From the IMG/VR virus record IMGVR_UViG_3300006921_000180, positions 1 to 22,323 of that record: 22,323 nucleotides of DNA; one strand, given 5' to 3'. Below the pieces are notes generated by a model. It was not told where the DNA came from and ran no database searches. It was given only the letters and a program-made list of their open reading frames with translations. This document shows positions 1 through 9,847 of this stretch, piece after piece. The DNA is from a virus. The position numbers were made by a program, and so were the translations under genes. How positions within the stretch are numbered: position 1 is the first letter of the stretch; each line of letters opens with the position of its first letter.

Positions 1-2678
1 ACTAAGTTTTGAGTGCTACCACCATTAGGTATAGTAATATCCCCTGTAAACGTGGGGTCGTCAAACATAGTAGTTTTACTTTCATTAGTTACATTCCCTA
101 AACCTACATCAGAAGCAGTTGTATTAGTGTTTAGTAATTCATTTGCTGTTATTAGAGTAGAACCATTTGATTTGAAAATATTACTTCCTAGCACAGCCCC
201 AACAGTAGCATTGTTTGCAGGTGCATTTGTGGTTCCCGCAACATCAGACCAGTTTGTATTAGCATTCTTTACTATGGCTGCTGTTAATGCAGTTGAACCG
301 TCAGTGTCAAACATGTTTGTTCCTAGAATAGAACCAACAGTTGCACCACTAGCAGGTAGTGTAGAGAATACTGTTCCTGTTCCACTACCACTGCTTACTA
401 ATTGATTAGCAGTTATCTTAGTTAAGAAATCTTTCATTTTAACTTTTTTATAAGCACTTGCCCCTGTATCATATATAGAGATAATATCATTATCAATGTC
501 TCCACCTGTGCCTAAATCTGTAGCACTATCATATGCAAAACTAACCTTAGCCGTGTTTGCTGTAATTGCATTCGCTTGGGTAGATGTTATGCCCGTTTTA
601 GAAGTATTAGCAGCAATAGCATCTGCTTGTGTAGATGTTATTCCTGTCTTAGCAGTATTAGCAGTAATAGCACTTGCTTGACTACTAGTTATTCCTGTCT
701 TAGCAGTATTCGCTGTAATAGCATCTGCTTGTGATGTAGTAATTCCTGTTTTTGCTGTGTTAGCACTTACTGCCGAAGCATCTGTATAACTTATTTTAGC
801 ATTATTAGCAGTAATATGCCCTGCCTGAGTGCTTGTTATTCCTGTCTTTGCTGTATTATTACTAATTGCTGTGGCTTGTGTAGATGTTATACCTACTTTA
901 GCAGTATTTGCAGCAACTGCTGATGCATCAGTATAACTAATTTTAGATGTGTTAGCAGTTATAGCATCAGCCTGTGTTGATGTTATCCCTGTTTTAGCCG
1001 AGTTATCACTTATGGCAGTTGCCTGTGTTGATGTTATACCTGTCTTTGCTGTGTTTAGTGCTATTGCATCTACTTGAGCAGTAGTTGCACCAACTGTTGC
1101 CCCATCTGTTACATTACCTAATCCTACATTTGCTTTTGTTATAGTAACATTTCCTGTTAAAGCATGTCCATTAACTGTTGTGCTAGTGCTTACTTTATTA
1201 CCTAATGATTGAATTAATCCACCTGATACTGTGCTGTCTAATAGATAGTCTTCTAGTTGTGCTAATGTATCAACAGCATTAGAATCTGCACCAAGTAATG
1301 CATCTATTTTAGCGGCGGCCTTACTTTCAATATATGTATCTGTTAATGTATCTGTTCTACTTTTAGCCGTAGCAAGGTCAGAAGCCTGTGTAGTAGTAAT
1401 TCCAACCTTTGCACTATTTGCAGTTATAGCATTTGCTTGGGAAGTAGTAATACCAACCTTTGCTGTATTATCACTAATAGCAGTTGCTTGAGTAGAAGTA
1501 ATACCAACCTTTGCTGTATTATTACTAATAGCCGTAGCCTGTGTTGAGGTAATACCTACCTTACTAGTATTGTTACTAATAGCAGTTGCTTGAGTAGATG
1601 TTATACCTACTTTATTTGTATTATCAGAAATAGCAGTTGCTTGAGTAGTAGTTATTCCTACTTTAGCAGTATTTGCTGCAATGTCTGATACTTGAGAACT
1701 TGTAGCACCAACAGTAGCACCTGCTGCAATACCCGCAACTTTAGTATTCATAGCGTCTACATCAATAGCACCTGTAACAGTTAATCGGTCTGATTTAACT
1801 TTCATAGCATCTAAATCAATAGCACCACTAACAGTTAGATTACTTATTTTAGTAGCGTCTGCGGTTGGTATTCTTTTATGATTACTACCATCTGGTATAT
1901 CATCTAAATCACCACTAACATCAGTAAGCCCAATACTCAAATCTGTTTTCATTTGAGCAACTGTTCTACCTTCTATTTTAGTTCCATCAACTCTTAGAAA
2001 GTCATTGTCTGCTACATTTGCATTTGCTTCTAATATGCTTCCATCAGAAATACCTTTATTGTGAGTGCTTAGTAAAGTAGCATTAGTGCTTCCTATACTT
2101 GGTAAAGAAATAATGCCTGTATTACCTGGTAAAGAAATAGTGCCTTCTTTATTTATCCTCATTGTTTCTGTGCCATTATTTACTGCTGTAAACTTAGAAT
2201 CTAATTTCTTTATTCCATAGAATTGTATTGGTCTAGCACCTGGACTTGCCCCTGCTAAAACTTTAACTAAACAAACAGGTATATCCCCTGCTGTCAAAGA
2301 AGCCACTAATATATTGCTAGTGGTATTTGCACCACTTACAGAACCTGTTGCTGTTCTTAATGATAGAGTAGTAGCACCTTTTGCTATTACCAAGAAAGCA
2401 TAATGGTCTTTTGCACCACTTGAATCTAAAGTATCGCTTACAGCACCTACAGAAGTTGTTTTATATTCTCCTTCATCAAACCAACCTCCAGAAGTTACAG
2501 TAAATGTGCTTCCGTTTTGAATTACATTTAATCCATGCGCTACAAAAGAACCTGCACTTTGTTGATTTAATGCATTTAGAATACCTGTATGAATACTATC
2601 GGTTCCATCTACTAAACCAGTTGGGTCATCTGCTGTTCCTAATGTGCTTATTCCATCTGTATTTGTCTGTGTTCCCAT
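1..2678 (-). CDS. Tail fibre, repeat-rich, C-terminus cut by window edge
   Basis: The minus frame starting at ATG 2678 stays open to the window edge, giving 892 visible residues. I checked the frame at several points along its length. The start overlaps the stop of the upstream gene (TAATG) and has a strong GAGGTGG Shine-Dalgarno. Residues 1-180 form a beta-rich head. Around 270-315 a roughly 19-residue unit (VSGAIDLDAM / VTGAIDVDAM) occurs twice. Arrays of a 17-residue repeat (consensus AKxGITSTQAxAITANT) follow near residues 338-439 and 544-709. Between them are two motifs usual in phage fibres: an AVDTLAQLEDYL-like helix and GLGNVTDGATVGA. After the arrays, a roughly 56-residue block beginning ATVGSILGTN / ATVGAVLGSN occurs twice, then GLGNVTNESK. 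The role is probably host recognition at the tail tip. The receptor-binding tip lies outside the window. Family by motif style; confidence is high for fibre, none for receptor. Confidence 0.85.
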   Translation of the reverse strand, partial: MGTQTNTDGISTLGTADDPTGLVDGTDSIHTGILNALNQQSAGSFVAHGLNVIQNGSTFTVTSGGWFDEGEYKTTSVGAVSDTLDSSGAKDHYAFLVIAKGATTLSLRTATGSVSGANTTSNILVASLTAGDIPVCLVKVLAGASPGARPIQFYGIKKLDSKFTAVNNGTETMRINKEGTISLPGNTGIISLPSIGSTNATLLSTHNKGISDGSILEANANVADNDFLRVDGTKIEGRTVAQMKTDLSIGLTDVSGDLDDIPDGSNHKRIPTADATKISNLTVSGAIDLDAMKVKSDRLTVTGAIDVDAMNTKVAGIAAGATVGATSSQVSDIAANTAKVGITTTQATAISDNTNKVGITSTQATAISNNTSKVGITSTQATAISNNTAKVGITSTQATAISDNTAKVGITTSQANAITANSAKVGITTTQASDLATAKSRTDTLTDTYIESKAAAKIDALLGADSNAVDTLAQLEDYLLDSTVSGGLIQSLGNKVSTSTTVNGHALTGNVTITKANVGLGNVTDGATVGATTAQVDAIALNTAKTGITSTQATAISDNSAKTGITSTQADAITANTSKISYTDASAVAANTAKVGITSTQATAISNNTAKTGITSTQAGHITANNAKISYTDASAVSANTAKTGITTSQADAITANTAKTGITSSQASAITANTAKTGITSTQADAIAANTSKTGITSTQANAITANTAKVSFAYDSATDLGTGGDIDNDIISIYDTGASAYKKVKMKDFLTKITANQLVSSGSGTGTVFSTLPASGATVGSILGTNMFDTDGSTALTAAIVKNANTNWSDVAGTTNAPANNATVGAVLGSNIFKSNGSTLITANELLNTNTTASDVGLGNVTNESKTTMFDDPTFTGDITIPNGGSTQNL
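552..1049 (-). repeat. Fibre repeat array A: 51-bp units with a duplicated 147-bp super-unit
   Basis: Ten in-frame units. Eight are 17 residues (51 bp) of the AKTGITSTQADAITANT type and two are 15 residues of the AKISYTDASAVSANT type. The order 17+17+15 occurs twice in a row (1049-903 and 902-756), so a 49-residue super-unit seems to have been duplicated. Four simple 17-residue units follow (755-552). Units are similar but not identical in DNA. The regular Asn-Thr and Gly-Ile positions fit a trimeric beta or coiled shaft; that fold is inferred. Confidence 0.85.
1362..1667 (-). repeat. Fibre repeat array B: six 51-bp units
   Basis: Six consecutive 17-residue units of the type AKVGITSTQATAISDNT begin at coordinates 1667, 1616, 1565, 1514, 1463 and 1412. 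The last unit is degenerate (ends SDLATAK). A degenerate copy with GATVGATSSQ precedes the array at about 1668-1722. The middle four units are the closest to one another. The array is in frame with the fibre gene and probably forms part of its shaft. Confidence 0.85.
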
Positions 2679-3070
2679 TATTCCACCTCAAGTCTAAGAG
2701 TAAATGTAATTGTTTCAGAAGCAGTTAATGGCCCCACATCATCAAACACAATACGAGAAAGCATATTACCGCCTTCTGCCGCATCAAATATTCCTATTTC
2801 TGAAATGGTATTTGATGATATATCTGCCCCTGTGAAAGTTACAGTATAAACTAATGTGTTGCCTACTAAATCTGGAGTAGATGTTTTTGCATCACCTACT
2901 TGGTTGTCTAATGTCGTTTGAGAAGGTGATGTGCTGTCTCCTCCATTACCTACTCTTATATATCTAAAATTACTATCTGTTCTAGTACCACTAGTGGTAG
3001 CATAAGTAATGTTATCTTGTAGGCCTGTTATAAGTTTAGCCACTTGTTTCTTACCTTCTGTTACAATCAT
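2678..3070 (-). CDS. Tail-fibre adaptor / collar-like protein (130 aa)
   Basis: Small beta-rich protein directly upstream of the fibre gene. Its N-terminus is a short helix (KKQVAKLITGL). The C-terminal half carries the pattern FTGADISSNTISEIGIFDA followed by GNMLSRIVF, which resembles the 'EIGLFD..GNLLAR..F' motif of phage tail-collar or fibre-attachment domains. It probably links the fibre to the tail tip. The start has a strong GGAGGT six bases upstream of ATG 3070. The stop overlaps the fibre start by one base, so the two are likely coupled. Family assignment rests on the motif and position, not on a search. Confidence 0.6.
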   Translation of the reverse strand: MIVTEGKKQVAKLITGLQDNITYATTSGTRTDSNFRYIRVGNGGDSTSPSQTTLDNQVGDAKTSTPDLVGNTLVYTVTFTGADISSNTISEIGIFDAAEGGNMLSRIVFDDVGPLTASETITFTLRLEVE

Positions 3071-3141
3071 AAATTAACCTCCGTTATTACGGTTACTTCT
3101 GAAGGTAATTGTAATACTGTTCCTATACTAATTAAAGCCAA
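3067..3141 (-). CDS. Candidate 24-codon micro-ORF between hub and adaptor genes
   Basis: A TTG codon at 3141 lies 7 bases after a near-perfect Shine-Dalgarno (AGGAGGG, 3155-3149) inside the last codons of the hub gene. The frame runs 24 codons, and its TGA overlaps the ATG of the 130-aa gene (ATGA, 3070-3067). The peptide is beta-prone (for example GTVLQLPSEVTVITEV) with no Cys, Trp or charged clusters. A strong ribosome site pointing at no other start, plus the ATGA overlap, supports translation. It could be a separate tiny tail component, a coupling leader, or a C-terminal extension of the hub reached by +1 frameshifting. No function is known. Confidence 0.45.
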   Translation of the reverse strand: MALISIGTVLQLPSEVTVITEVNL

Positions 3142-6100
3142 TTATAGTCCCTCCTGTTGTAGATGTTAGAGCATAGTGTAAAGATTTCTCCTTCGGTGCT
3201 ATGTTATCTATCAGCATCTTACCCGTAAGTGTTTTATTTATGTTTCTAGTCAAAAGCCCTGTGAAGCCCTTATCTTGATTTAAACTAATTTCAGACAGCC
3301 TTTCTGCTATCGTTTTATTAAACGTGCCAACCGTGATTTTGGAAATGGTAGACATCACATTTTCTATCTCAAAAACGATATAATCATCAGCAGGGATGTT
3401 GTGATTTGGGAAGTCTAAGGTTAGAATATCTCCCGCTTTCATTAACTCAAATCCTGTCTTTTCTAAAGTCAATTCTATTTTTCTAAATCCCGCCTGATGT
3501 ATTTCTAATAAATTGTGGGCTTTAATTCTTGCCTCTTCGGAGTTTTTAATATTACTATCTATATGTTTTATAGTCCTTTTAATATTACTAGGAGTTTCTA
3601 CTTCTGCTTTTACGTTATCCCCAATCACTAATATTTTATTTGCCTTATCAAAAAGACTAGTGTTGCTTTCTACTGATATTAAATTAGAACCATCATTATA
3701 TTTTAATGAAAACTTTCTTCTTGAATCATAATTATTTAAATCTTTAATTGTTATATTGTTATTATCAAAAACATAATCTAATCCTCTTTTAGATGCTAGA
3801 TAGTTTATTGATGAGAATATATCTTGCTCATTAAACTCGGTGTTAAGTATAAATGGTGTTCTATCGTATTTTGTAATTTCATCATTCTTTATTGGTTTAT
3901 AGTATATATTAGAAACAACAACAGTAGTCCCTGCACTAGCAGTAGTAACCTTACCAATTAATCTACCGTCTTGATTGTAGAGAACATCATCTACACTAAT
4001 ACCTGAATGGTTTTCAGTAAATGTAATAGTTGTGCCAGAAGTATTTGCGTTTACTATATTACCTGTAAATGCCATATTCTTTAATGAAGTAGTAGTGGAG
4101 ATTTCATTCTCTTCTAGTATCTCTAACATTGCCTGTTCAACATCTGTTCCTATTGATATTGTAGTGCCAATAAATGCTTCTGTGGCGTTTGAATTAGAAG
4201 GAGTGTGTCTTGTCTCTATTGTAAATGTTTCACCAAAAGACACTACACCATATCCTGTTAATTTTCCATCATAAGAAAACCGTAGACTGTCTGTGGTTTC
4301 TGAAACAATAATGTTCTTTTCTTGTTTGTTTCTACCATCAGTAATGTAACAGTTCAATGAATCTCCATCAGCAAACAAGGCCTTAGCATCAGCGAGTGTT
4401 CTTCTATCAATATAAGTATTGAATGTATCTATATTCAATAACAAATACATCGAGTATAGCCCTTGTTGATATGCTAAGTATTCTGGGAAATCATCTGCGG
4501 TGTCTCCTTCTGTTTGTGAAACCGATGCATCTGCCCCACTTTCATCTTCTATTGTAGTAACAAAGTTTTGATGTAGACTTGTATACTTTAATCCTGTATC
4601 AAACATCTTGTTTACTTCAAAGTAATCTGGAGTATCTTCAAATGTAGTCTCTGATATTCTCATTAGTCTAAATGTCGTTCCAACACTACTTGTAGTCAAT
4701 GTCTTATCTAGGGTTATAGTATGGCTTGTATCATCACCACTTGTCCCTGTTACGTGTGTTATTATTTTACCGATATAATCTGGGCTTCCTTTAATTGCAT
4801 GACTTGCGGCATTTTCTAAACTAGGAATATATTTATTACCCATCTTTTCTGATACTAAATAATATCCTTCCAAGTTAGGAACAAAGTCTAACCATAGGTT
4901 ATCGCTAGAATCATTCATTGTTAAACTAAAAGATGTAGCATTAGTAGATGTAAGAATCAATCTAGGTTTGATAAAGGTCTGTGCTTGGAATAACCCTCCT
5001 TCATTTGCAGAACCATTTGTATGTGTTTCCTGCCTACTTCCCCATGTTCTATTCGTTCCATTAGGTGCAGAATAAATATGTCTTTGTGTTTTAGTGCCAC
5101 ATATAGCAAAATCGTCTTCTTTTGTATTAATAGTTATATTTGGAGAAAGTTGGTTTAACCCTGTTGAACCTGTAAAATGAGTTTCGTTTTCATAAGCATC
5201 ATATTTTGTCATAGTTCCATGAGTGCCTGGGTCTAAAGGTGCAGAAGTGGGTAAATTAAAACTATCTTCAGTTTGCCCAGAAAATGACTTTTTCATATTT
5301 TTAAACATAAGTATGCTTTTACCATATAGGTCTGCTTTGTTTCCTATTTTATATTGTTTACCATCATCTCTCACGTTAGCATTTCCTTCTGTTGTTGTGG
5401 TAGGTTTTGCTAAACCATAAACTACTTTAGATGGGTGATACCATATAGGGTTAGTCGAAGAATCCCATTCCTTTGCTTCGTGAAATAAAGACCAATAATC
5501 TGTTTCATCAAAACCACTACCATCATTTATAAGACTAGATATTAAAGGAATCCAAACATTTTGTGCGTCAAACTTATTATCTGAATCACCCTTTAGTAAT
5601 TTAAACTGAAAATAGTCTTTATGAATATTAGGTAAAGCAATATAATTATTTAACATTCTAAAGGGATTTGTGCCTATGGTGTCAATTCCAAAATTAGTAT
5701 CTGCTAGAGTGCTGAATAGTTTCTGTCTAATAATGTATACTTTTTCATCAGGTACAGGCGCAGCCCCATATAATACAATCTGAGTACCAGAAATGCTCAA
5801 AGAAGTTACATTTGTAACTCCTGTATGAACTTCTCCTAGTATAGTTCCGTCTGCTCTATAAATAATATCAGACCCTTGTAAAGTCATATTGGCCTCACTA
5901 CTACCAGAAGCATCTGTTATAGTATCAAAAGACACTGAATTACCAGCAGAATATGTATTAACTAAAGCATTATACAATACCTTCATTCTAGGATATTTAA
6001 AATTAGTAATCTTATCATAATCATTATTTCCGGCAACACTTTCATAATCAATTGGATTCATATGCCAATCAAAGGTTGCTTCAACTAACCTCATTACTCC

Positions 6101-9100
6101 AAATCTTTTTAGTTGATTTGTTGTTTTATTTGATGTAGTTATTTCTACTCTTTCATAGTTTGCATCCGAAAGTTCTGTTTGTGTATTACTTCCTGTATAC
6201 TTTTCATGAGCAACTACGCTTCCTTCCTGTCCTTTGGTTTTTAAGAGTAAACCATATTCATTCATTTCTTGAGTAGCGTATTGTAGGCTGTTCCATCTTA
6301 ATTTAGAGTCTGGATATACGTCTCCTATTGAAAGTAATTCATAGTTTTTAGCCCTGTAATCTATATTTTCTAGTTGTTTCCAATTAACAGTATTAACACC
6401 ACTAAGAATATCCCAATATTCAACAGGGGCTTTTCTATTAACTAATCCCATATCAGCACCTGTCCAGATATTAGAGCCAGAATGAGGCATTAGGCTTGGT
6501 GTTAAATCTGTTAAACTAGTTATTTTTTCACCAGATGCCTTTATTTGAAACATAGGAGTAGCCGCAGTTATACGTTGAGTCTTTTTACTATTATCATAAA
6601 TCGAATCATGTGTCTCTTTAATTGTTCCTTCTGAAAACCTTTGAAGTCCCCAATATCTAAACGTGCTTTTGGGAGTATAGTAAGTCGTAGGTGCATCCTT
6701 TAGTCCATGTATGAAACCCCCATTAGGTATATTAGAATTAACCATATATAAATAACGCAATTCTGTGCCGTAAACATCATCCGATTCATTAGTATCAATA
6801 CTACCTAATACCACAGGGAAGTTCGGTGCTAATCTAATTGTAGTGTTAGTATCTGAGGATGTATCAATACTAATAACACTAAAATACATACTAGAAACTG
6901 TTTGAACATTTTTATAATCAATTGATGCTCTATTTTCTTTGCTTAATTTTAATGCAAAATTAGAATCTAACCCTTCACTTATTGATTTAATATCTGTTAT
7001 ATCATATCCTATTGAATTATCTTGGTTATACGAACCTGTTGCAGAAGTATTGAGTAGTTTAGAATAAGACAAAGCAACTGTTCCTTCAACAACATTTATT
7101 TTATTCCCATCATTAAATATTAATCCGTTATTACCAAGACTAGAGAAATCAGTAGGATGAGTAGTTAGTTTAGTATTCGCGGCCAATGCCTTTGTCCCTG
7201 CAATATAATTTGCTTCTAATGGTGTTATTACTTTTAATGTAGTAGAAACATTAGCATCAGTTTTTCCAGCAATTATTAAAATAGTTGGAGAACCACTATG
7301 AGAAGATATTTCTCCTATCAATTCATTAGCATCGTTAAATAGTAAACTTTTATTTATAATTGTATCATCACCAGAAACTAAAGTAATAGCACTTCCACTT
7401 ACTGAAGATTTATTTGCGATTGTAGTTGTAGGAATAAAGACAGGAGGGAGAGTAGAATAAATTATATCATCAGACTTATGTAGATTTTTATTAGTTGTAT
7501 TGTTTAATAAAACACTTGTATTATCTCTACCGTTTACAGTATAAGTTAGCATCCCATTTTCATTTTTAGAATTAATGTCTTCTACTGTCCCATTGAAGAC
7601 CTCATCTTCAATACAATAACCTCCTTGATAATAATACATAAAGTCTTTTTTGTTTGTTGATGGTTGATAAAAGGTTTTATTTGTTAATAGTTTTATGTGA
7701 TTGTGATTTTTATCTCCATAATCTATTTCAATATTAAAACCATAAAACTCTTTATTTAATAGGCTTAGTGTTTTCTTGTATAAACTTGTATCGTTTTTAC
7801 TTACAGTTTTTTCATTTATAGTTAATCTTTGTAGTGTGTTTGATTCATAAACTGCTTCTGTATCAATAGGACATAATGTGTTCAATCCACCATTCCAACA
7901 CATAATAAATACATCTTGTCCTGAATCAATAAACTCATTAGCATGCGATGAAGTTAAAGGAATCCATTGTTTATCCTTTGCTTGTTTTTTATGAGTTACT
8001 TGTATTGATTGTGTTTTAGAACCAACAGCAGCAATAGTTCCGACTCTATAATATACTTCTTTTATTTTTAATATAGTATCTGTTTTAATTACTTGATTAG
8101 TTTTATAATCAATTGTAGGTTTCCAATCTAACGCGCTAGTCTCATGTATATTTTTTAAATTAATTTGAAAAGTTGTTCCTATACTAGAGTAAGTAGTGGT
8201 AGCGGTAAATGGTAATTTAACATCACTTGTTGTTGAAGTGTGTAAAGATTTAGTTACAGAATACTTTTCGTCTTCTTTAATTTTTAAGAATTGTATTCCG
8301 TTATTATCCATTACAGTTGTAGATGCGAATTGACTAAGTTTATTCTTTGGGTTATTGACAGCAACAGACATTACAGGATTTATTGCATTGTTCTTTTTAT
8401 GTGACGTTTTATAATATGTGTATCTATTAGGGCCAGATAAATCTGCATGTCTAGCATTTACAGAATTAGCAGTAGCGTATGAAGTATGTGCAGAAGAACG
8501 GTCATTTATGTTTCTTCTAGCATTTCTAAAGGCATCTTTCCATTTACACGGATTGAATGAATATGTAGTTGTCGAGCCTGTCTCATAATCTGTTGGCTGA
8601 TTTGTAATTCCAATCTCACCATCTTTGTTATACATTCTATCTACTAATACTGCATGTTGATTCATAGAACCGTAGTCTTCAATATCCGTTCCATACTCTC
8701 TTTCTGTTCTAAACACCGATTGATGTATTGTTCTACCTACATGGATATTAGTATCTGAATTGGCTGTTGATGATAAAGTAGATGTTATTGTATTAACTGC
8801 ATATTCTAAAGTTAATGAAGGACTAGAATATGATATTACATTACCCATATATATGTAGTTTCCATTATTTAATTTTTGATATACGCTTTGTCCTATTATT
8901 CCTGTAAAATTAGTGCTAACTAAAACTGCATTGTTTAGATATTGAGATTTTGTATTGGTTAGAGTAAATGTCCCTTTAGTATCCCAATCAAAGCACCTAC
9001 AAGTAGTTAAATTGTATTTAGTTCCATAATCTAATCTATCTTCATTCTGTAATCTATCATTATAAAAATACCATGTCGGTCTTGATACTTCACTACCTGC

Positions 9101-9847
9101 ATCATATTTATCTGTTATAAAAGTTACAGGACTACTGTTATCATAATCATCATTAGTAGATGTCCCTAATTCAGTCCCATCCCCACGAAGCCCATAACTT
9201 ACAGCAACAACGCTAGTATCTGAAACTAATGGCCCTTTATAGATTTCAAAATTAGTATCTTTAGCAATTGCTTCTGGATATTTAGGTTCAAACTCAAAGC
9301 CATCACCATGTTCATCAAAAGAAATAATGTTAGTTATCTTCGCAAAATGAGGTCTAATACTAGGTGTGCTATCTGATGTTGAGTGTGCTATTTGAGGATT
9401 AATTAAAACAAAATAATCGTATGTATCTAAATCCATATTCAAACTGCTATTACCAACAAGCAACTGATTAGCGTGGTCGTCAGAATTAGTTGCACTTGTG
9501 CTTGTATAAGTCCTTATTTTAAAGGAAGTAGTTTGTTGTTTATTTTTACCATACGTTGCATCTGATACTATATTTGGTTTATTAGTGCTTGGATATATTC
9601 TATTTACTATTGCAGAATGACTAGCATTAGATATTTCACCTTCATAATGAGTGTTTCTAATTTCAAAAAAGTTAGCAGATAACCCACTATGTTCAGCATT
9701 TATATTAGTGCATTTTAATACAGGATTTACTGATGTGTTCTTAAATGCTACATCACCTGTAAATGCATTACCCTTGTTTGCGTAAGTATAATTTATATTC
9801 GTGTTACCATATTTACCGGCATTCAAAACATAAACATATCTTTCCAT
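3128..9847 (-). CDS. Giant tail-tip / baseplate hub protein (2239 aa)
   Basis: By far the largest gene, placed after the tape measure and distal-tail genes where siphoviruses encode the tail-associated hub. Two separated segments look like halves of a gp27/Mu gp44-type hub. Residues about 741-788 contain FNGTVEDI... then TVNGRDNTSVLL (the hub-typical 'GRDxxxxLL'). Residues about 1995-2190 contain SSINYLASKRGLDYVF, VIGDNVKAEVE, the helix SEEARIKAHNLLE, and LMKAGDILTLDF. About 1,200 residues of mostly beta-rich sequence separate them. A short module (roughly 'vgd.iyn.dG.liGeV...tsltls') appears near residues 316-356, 822-862, 1321-1369 and 1946-1986. The start ATG overlaps the upstream TAA by one base. 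It likely caps the tube, binds fibres and helps penetrate the host envelope. No lysozyme or peptidase motif was recognised. Confidence 0.7.
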   Translation of the reverse strand: MERYVYVLNAGKYGNTNINYTYANKGNAFTGDVAFKNTSVNPVLKCTNINAEHSGLSANFFEIRNTHYEGEISNASHSAIVNRIYPSTNKPNIVSDATYGKNKQQTTSFKIRTYTSTSATNSDDHANQLLVGNSSLNMDLDTYDYFVLINPQIAHSTSDSTPSIRPHFAKITNIISFDEHGDGFEFEPKYPEAIAKDTNFEIYKGPLVSDTSVVAVSYGLRGDGTELGTSTNDDYDNSSPVTFITDKYDAGSEVSRPTWYFYNDRLQNEDRLDYGTKYNLTTCRCFDWDTKGTFTLTNTKSQYLNNAVLVSTNFTGIIGQSVYQKLNNGNYIYMGNVISYSSPSLTLEYAVNTITSTLSSTANSDTNIHVGRTIHQSVFRTEREYGTDIEDYGSMNQHAVLVDRMYNKDGEIGITNQPTDYETGSTTTYSFNPCKWKDAFRNARRNINDRSSAHTSYATANSVNARHADLSGPNRYTYYKTSHKKNNAINPVMSVAVNNPKNKLSQFASTTVMDNNGIQFLKIKEDEKYSVTKSLHTSTTSDVKLPFTATTTYSSIGTTFQINLKNIHETSALDWKPTIDYKTNQVIKTDTILKIKEVYYRVGTIAAVGSKTQSIQVTHKKQAKDKQWIPLTSSHANEFIDSGQDVFIMCWNGGLNTLCPIDTEAVYESNTLQRLTINEKTVSKNDTSLYKKTLSLLNKEFYGFNIEIDYGDKNHNHIKLLTNKTFYQPSTNKKDFMYYYQGGYCIEDEVFNGTVEDINSKNENGMLTYTVNGRDNTSVLLNNTTNKNLHKSDDIIYSTLPPVFIPTTTIANKSSVSGSAITLVSGDDTIINKSLLFNDANELIGEISSHSGSPTILIIAGKTDANVSTTLKVITPLEANYIAGTKALAANTKLTTHPTDFSSLGNNGLIFNDGNKINVVEGTVALSYSKLLNTSATGSYNQDNSIGYDITDIKSISEGLDSNFALKLSKENRASIDYKNVQTVSSMYFSVISIDTSSDTNTTIRLAPNFPVVLGSIDTNESDDVYGTELRYLYMVNSNIPNGGFIHGLKDAPTTYYTPKSTFRYWGLQRFSEGTIKETHDSIYDNSKKTQRITAATPMFQIKASGEKITSLTDLTPSLMPHSGSNIWTGADMGLVNRKAPVEYWDILSGVNTVNWKQLENIDYRAKNYELLSIGDVYPDSKLRWNSLQYATQEMNEYGLLLKTKGQEGSVVAHEKYTGSNTQTELSDANYERVEITTSNKTTNQLKRFGVMRLVEATFDWHMNPIDYESVAGNNDYDKITNFKYPRMKVLYNALVNTYSAGNSVSFDTITDASGSSEANMTLQGSDIIYRADGTILGEVHTGVTNVTSLSISGTQIVLYGAAPVPDEKVYIIRQKLFSTLADTNFGIDTIGTNPFRMLNNYIALPNIHKDYFQFKLLKGDSDNKFDAQNVWIPLISSLINDGSGFDETDYWSLFHEAKEWDSSTNPIWYHPSKVVYGLAKPTTTTEGNANVRDDGKQYKIGNKADLYGKSILMFKNMKKSFSGQTEDSFNLPTSAPLDPGTHGTMTKYDAYENETHFTGSTGLNQLSPNITINTKEDDFAICGTKTQRHIYSAPNGTNRTWGSRQETHTNGSANEGGLFQAQTFIKPRLILTSTNATSFSLTMNDSSDNLWLDFVPNLEGYYLVSEKMGNKYIPSLENAASHAIKGSPDYIGKIITHVTGTSGDDTSHTITLDKTLTTSSVGTTFRLMRISETTFEDTPDYFEVNKMFDTGLKYTSLHQNFVTTIEDESGADASVSQTEGDTADDFPEYLAYQQGLYSMYLLLNIDTFNTYIDRRTLADAKALFADGDSLNCYITDGRNKQEKNIIVSETTDSLRFSYDGKLTGYGVVSFGETFTIETRHTPSNSNATEAFIGTTISIGTDVEQAMLEILEENEISTTTSLKNMAFTGNIVNANTSGTTITFTENHSGISVDDVLYNQDGRLIGKVTTASAGTTVVVSNIYYKPIKNDEITKYDRTPFILNTEFNEQDIFSSINYLASKRGLDYVFDNNNITIKDLNNYDSRRKFSLKYNDGSNLISVESNTSLFDKANKILVIGDNVKAEVETPSNIKRTIKHIDSNIKNSEEARIKAHNLLEIHQAGFRKIELTLEKTGFELMKAGDILTLDFPNHNIPADDYIVFEIENVMSTISKITVGTFNKTIAERLSEISLNQDKGFTGLLTRNINKTLTGKMLIDNIAPKEKSLHYALTSTTGGTIIGFN

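Noticed and set aside
13-681. Plus-strand open frames over the fibre gene
   Set aside because: They are antisense shadows of the repeat-coding minus strand, with hydrophobic low-complexity translations and no ribosome sites.
552-1667. CRISPR array
   Set aside because: The 51-bp repeats are contiguous and in frame with a protein, without unique spacers.
3128-3141. Programmed +1 frameshift at the end of the hub gene
   Set aside because: No recognisable +1 slip motif is present, and the strong ribosome site with TTG gives a simpler explanation; mentioned only as an alternative.
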